The translations under genes and the position numbers were made by a program. DNA of 64,000 bases from Pedobacter kyonggii (GTDB taxonomy: Bacteria > Bacteroidota > Bacteroidia > Sphingobacteriales > Sphingobacteriaceae). Positions 63,303-64,000 of this stretch are shown here, one piece after another (positions within the stretch are counted from its first letter, which is position 1; each line of letters opens with the position of its first letter). The stretch spans positions 186,001-250,000 of the forward strand of contig NZ_SIXF01000001.1 in assembly GCF_004310665.1 (NCBI RefSeq), in the 5' to 3' direction. Under the pieces are notes generated by a model. It saw only the letters and a list, made by a program, of their open reading frames with translations, did no database searches and was not told where the DNA came from.

Positions 63303-63333
63303 AAAAAAGCCCCAACAAAAAATGTCGGGGCTC
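63303..63333 (-). terminator. Terminator of secA
   Basis: AGCCCCGACA/TGTTGGGGCT stem followed on the minus strand by a run of seven T, 23 bases after the secA stop codon. Confidence 0.9.
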
Positions 63334-63355
63334 AATAAGCTATTATATATACTAA

Positions 63356-64000
63356 TTATAAATTAGCGCCGTGGCAATTTTTGAATTTTTTACCGCTACC
63401 GCATGGGCAAGGTTCGTTTCTGCCAACGGTTGCTTCCTTACGGATTGGCTGTTGTGGAACGGGTTCACGCGTATCGCCAAACTCGATACCTGGTTCTTCT
63501 CTGCCAAATTCTTGTTTAGTAGTTTGCAACTTCGGTTGTTTTACCGGGGCTGGTGCTTCTCTAACCTGATCTGGCTCTTGCTGAACCGGGATACCGCCTT
63601 TATATAAGAAACTTACTACTTCTTTATTTACCGCGTTAAGCATGTTTTTAAACAGGTTGAAAGCTTCCATTTTATAAATCACCAATGGATCTTTCTGTTC
63701 GTAAACTGCGTTTTGTACAGATTGTTTTAAATCGTCCATTTCGCGTAAATGCTCTTTCCAGCTATCATCGATCAAAGCTAAAACAATAGTTTTTTCGAAT
63801 GAACGAACTACTTCTTTTCCTTTGTTGTCGATTGCTTTCTTCAAATCAACTGCTACCTGAATACCACGGATACCATCAGTAAACGGAACCACAATCTGTT
63901 CGATGTGCTCGCCACGTTCCTGATAAACCTGGGTTAAAACTGGTAATGATTGTTGGATAATGGCTTCTGATTTACGTGCGTAAAATGCCTCAGCTTCGTC
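63356..64000 (-). CDS. secA: Preprotein translocase ATPase SecA, C-terminal part
   Basis: The gene runs off the right edge; 215 C-terminal residues are visible, open through base 64000. Seen: the helical scaffold end ([26 protein letters not shown]), [22 protein letters not shown], a Pro/Gln-rich linker, then the zinc-binding SEC-C tail [19 protein letters not shown] with three Cys and one His. It drives Sec export at the inner membrane. A GTG codon at about 63892 is only an internal codon, not a start. Confidence 0.97.
   Translation of the reverse strand, partial: DEAEAFYARKSEAIIQQSLPVLTQVYQERGEHIEQIVVPFTDGIRGIQVAVDLKKAIDNKGKEVVRSFEKTIVLALIDDSWKEHLREMDDLKQSVQNAVYEQKDPLVIYKMEAFNLFKNMLNAVNKEVVSFLYKGGIPVQQEPDQVREAPAPVKQPKLQTTKQEFGREEPGIEFGDTREPVPQQPIRKEATVGRNEPCPCGSGKKFKNCHGANL

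Noticed and set aside
63371-63607. Open frame on the plus strand inside secA
   Set aside because: It lies entirely in the antisense of a conserved gene.
1-64000. tRNA, rRNA, prophage, insertion sequence or biosynthetic cluster
   Set aside because: I saw no tRNA-like TTCGA loops with stems, no transposase or integrase frame, no phage genes and no multi-enzyme synthase.

Overview
The window is an AT-rich (roughly 40% GC by eye) chromosomal segment of a Bacteroidota bacterium, most likely Sphingobacteriaceae and probably Pedobacter. This rests on family content: TPR histidine kinase with NarL-type regulator, SusD-free lipoproteins with K/S-rich tails after the lipobox, DUF4251, DUF2490, DUF6515, head GIN, GldB and FabV. 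It also rests on TAnnTTTG-like promoter boxes and on very abundant non-coding repeats. I see no rRNA, tRNA, CRISPR array, prophage or insertion sequence. Both ends cut genes: a secreted protein at the left edge and secA at the right edge.

Left part (1-15.4 kb): a YbjJ-like MFS transporter lies downstream of thiD-tenA, led by a TPP riboswitch with an enlarged P3 arm, so it may be part of the thiamin regulon. Then come a beta-propeller lipoprotein, lpd, a small MmpS-like lipoprotein divergent from a two-component system, with a perfect inverted repeat between them, and a minus-strand run phytase-like lipoprotein > HAD phosphatase > Crp/Fnr-like regulator > VOC protein.

Middle (15.5-34.5 kb): two tandem CocE/NonD hydrolases and an M1 aminopeptidase form a likely peptide-degrading set. 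They are followed by a head GIN protein, DUF4261, DinB-like, nucleotidyltransferase-like and outer-membrane proteins, fabV, a GNAT, a cold-shock protein, a SIMPL protein and serS.

Right part (34.5-64 kb): rsmI, a PH/SHOCT protein and the lipoprotein maturation genes lnt and lspA; two lipoprotein metalloproteases (M57, astacin-like M12); osmC; nadE with a barrel protein, divergent from gldB; a patatin; an omptin-like barrel; a gcvT-yhcG-comB operon; rnhB plus a glycosyltransferase; a TfoX-like protein; a secreted protein with a duplicated KGGKNPGG domain; DUF4251; a frameshifted yraN overlapping a glutaminyl cyclotransferase; dnaG; hydrolases; an M20 amidohydrolase; SPOR and PEGA proteins; and secA.

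Most genes are ordinary housekeeping or envelope genes and I do not see a clear new multi-gene system. The best candidates for a second look are the palindromes inserted in frame in yhcG, several families of intergenic palindromes (three GAGTTGTCAACTT hairpins, a triple REP-like cluster, many CGTCAT...ATGACG elements), the expanded TPP riboswitch with a transporter in its operon, the duplicated KGGKNPGG protein, and the omptin-like barrel that lacks the catalytic Asp-His pair.
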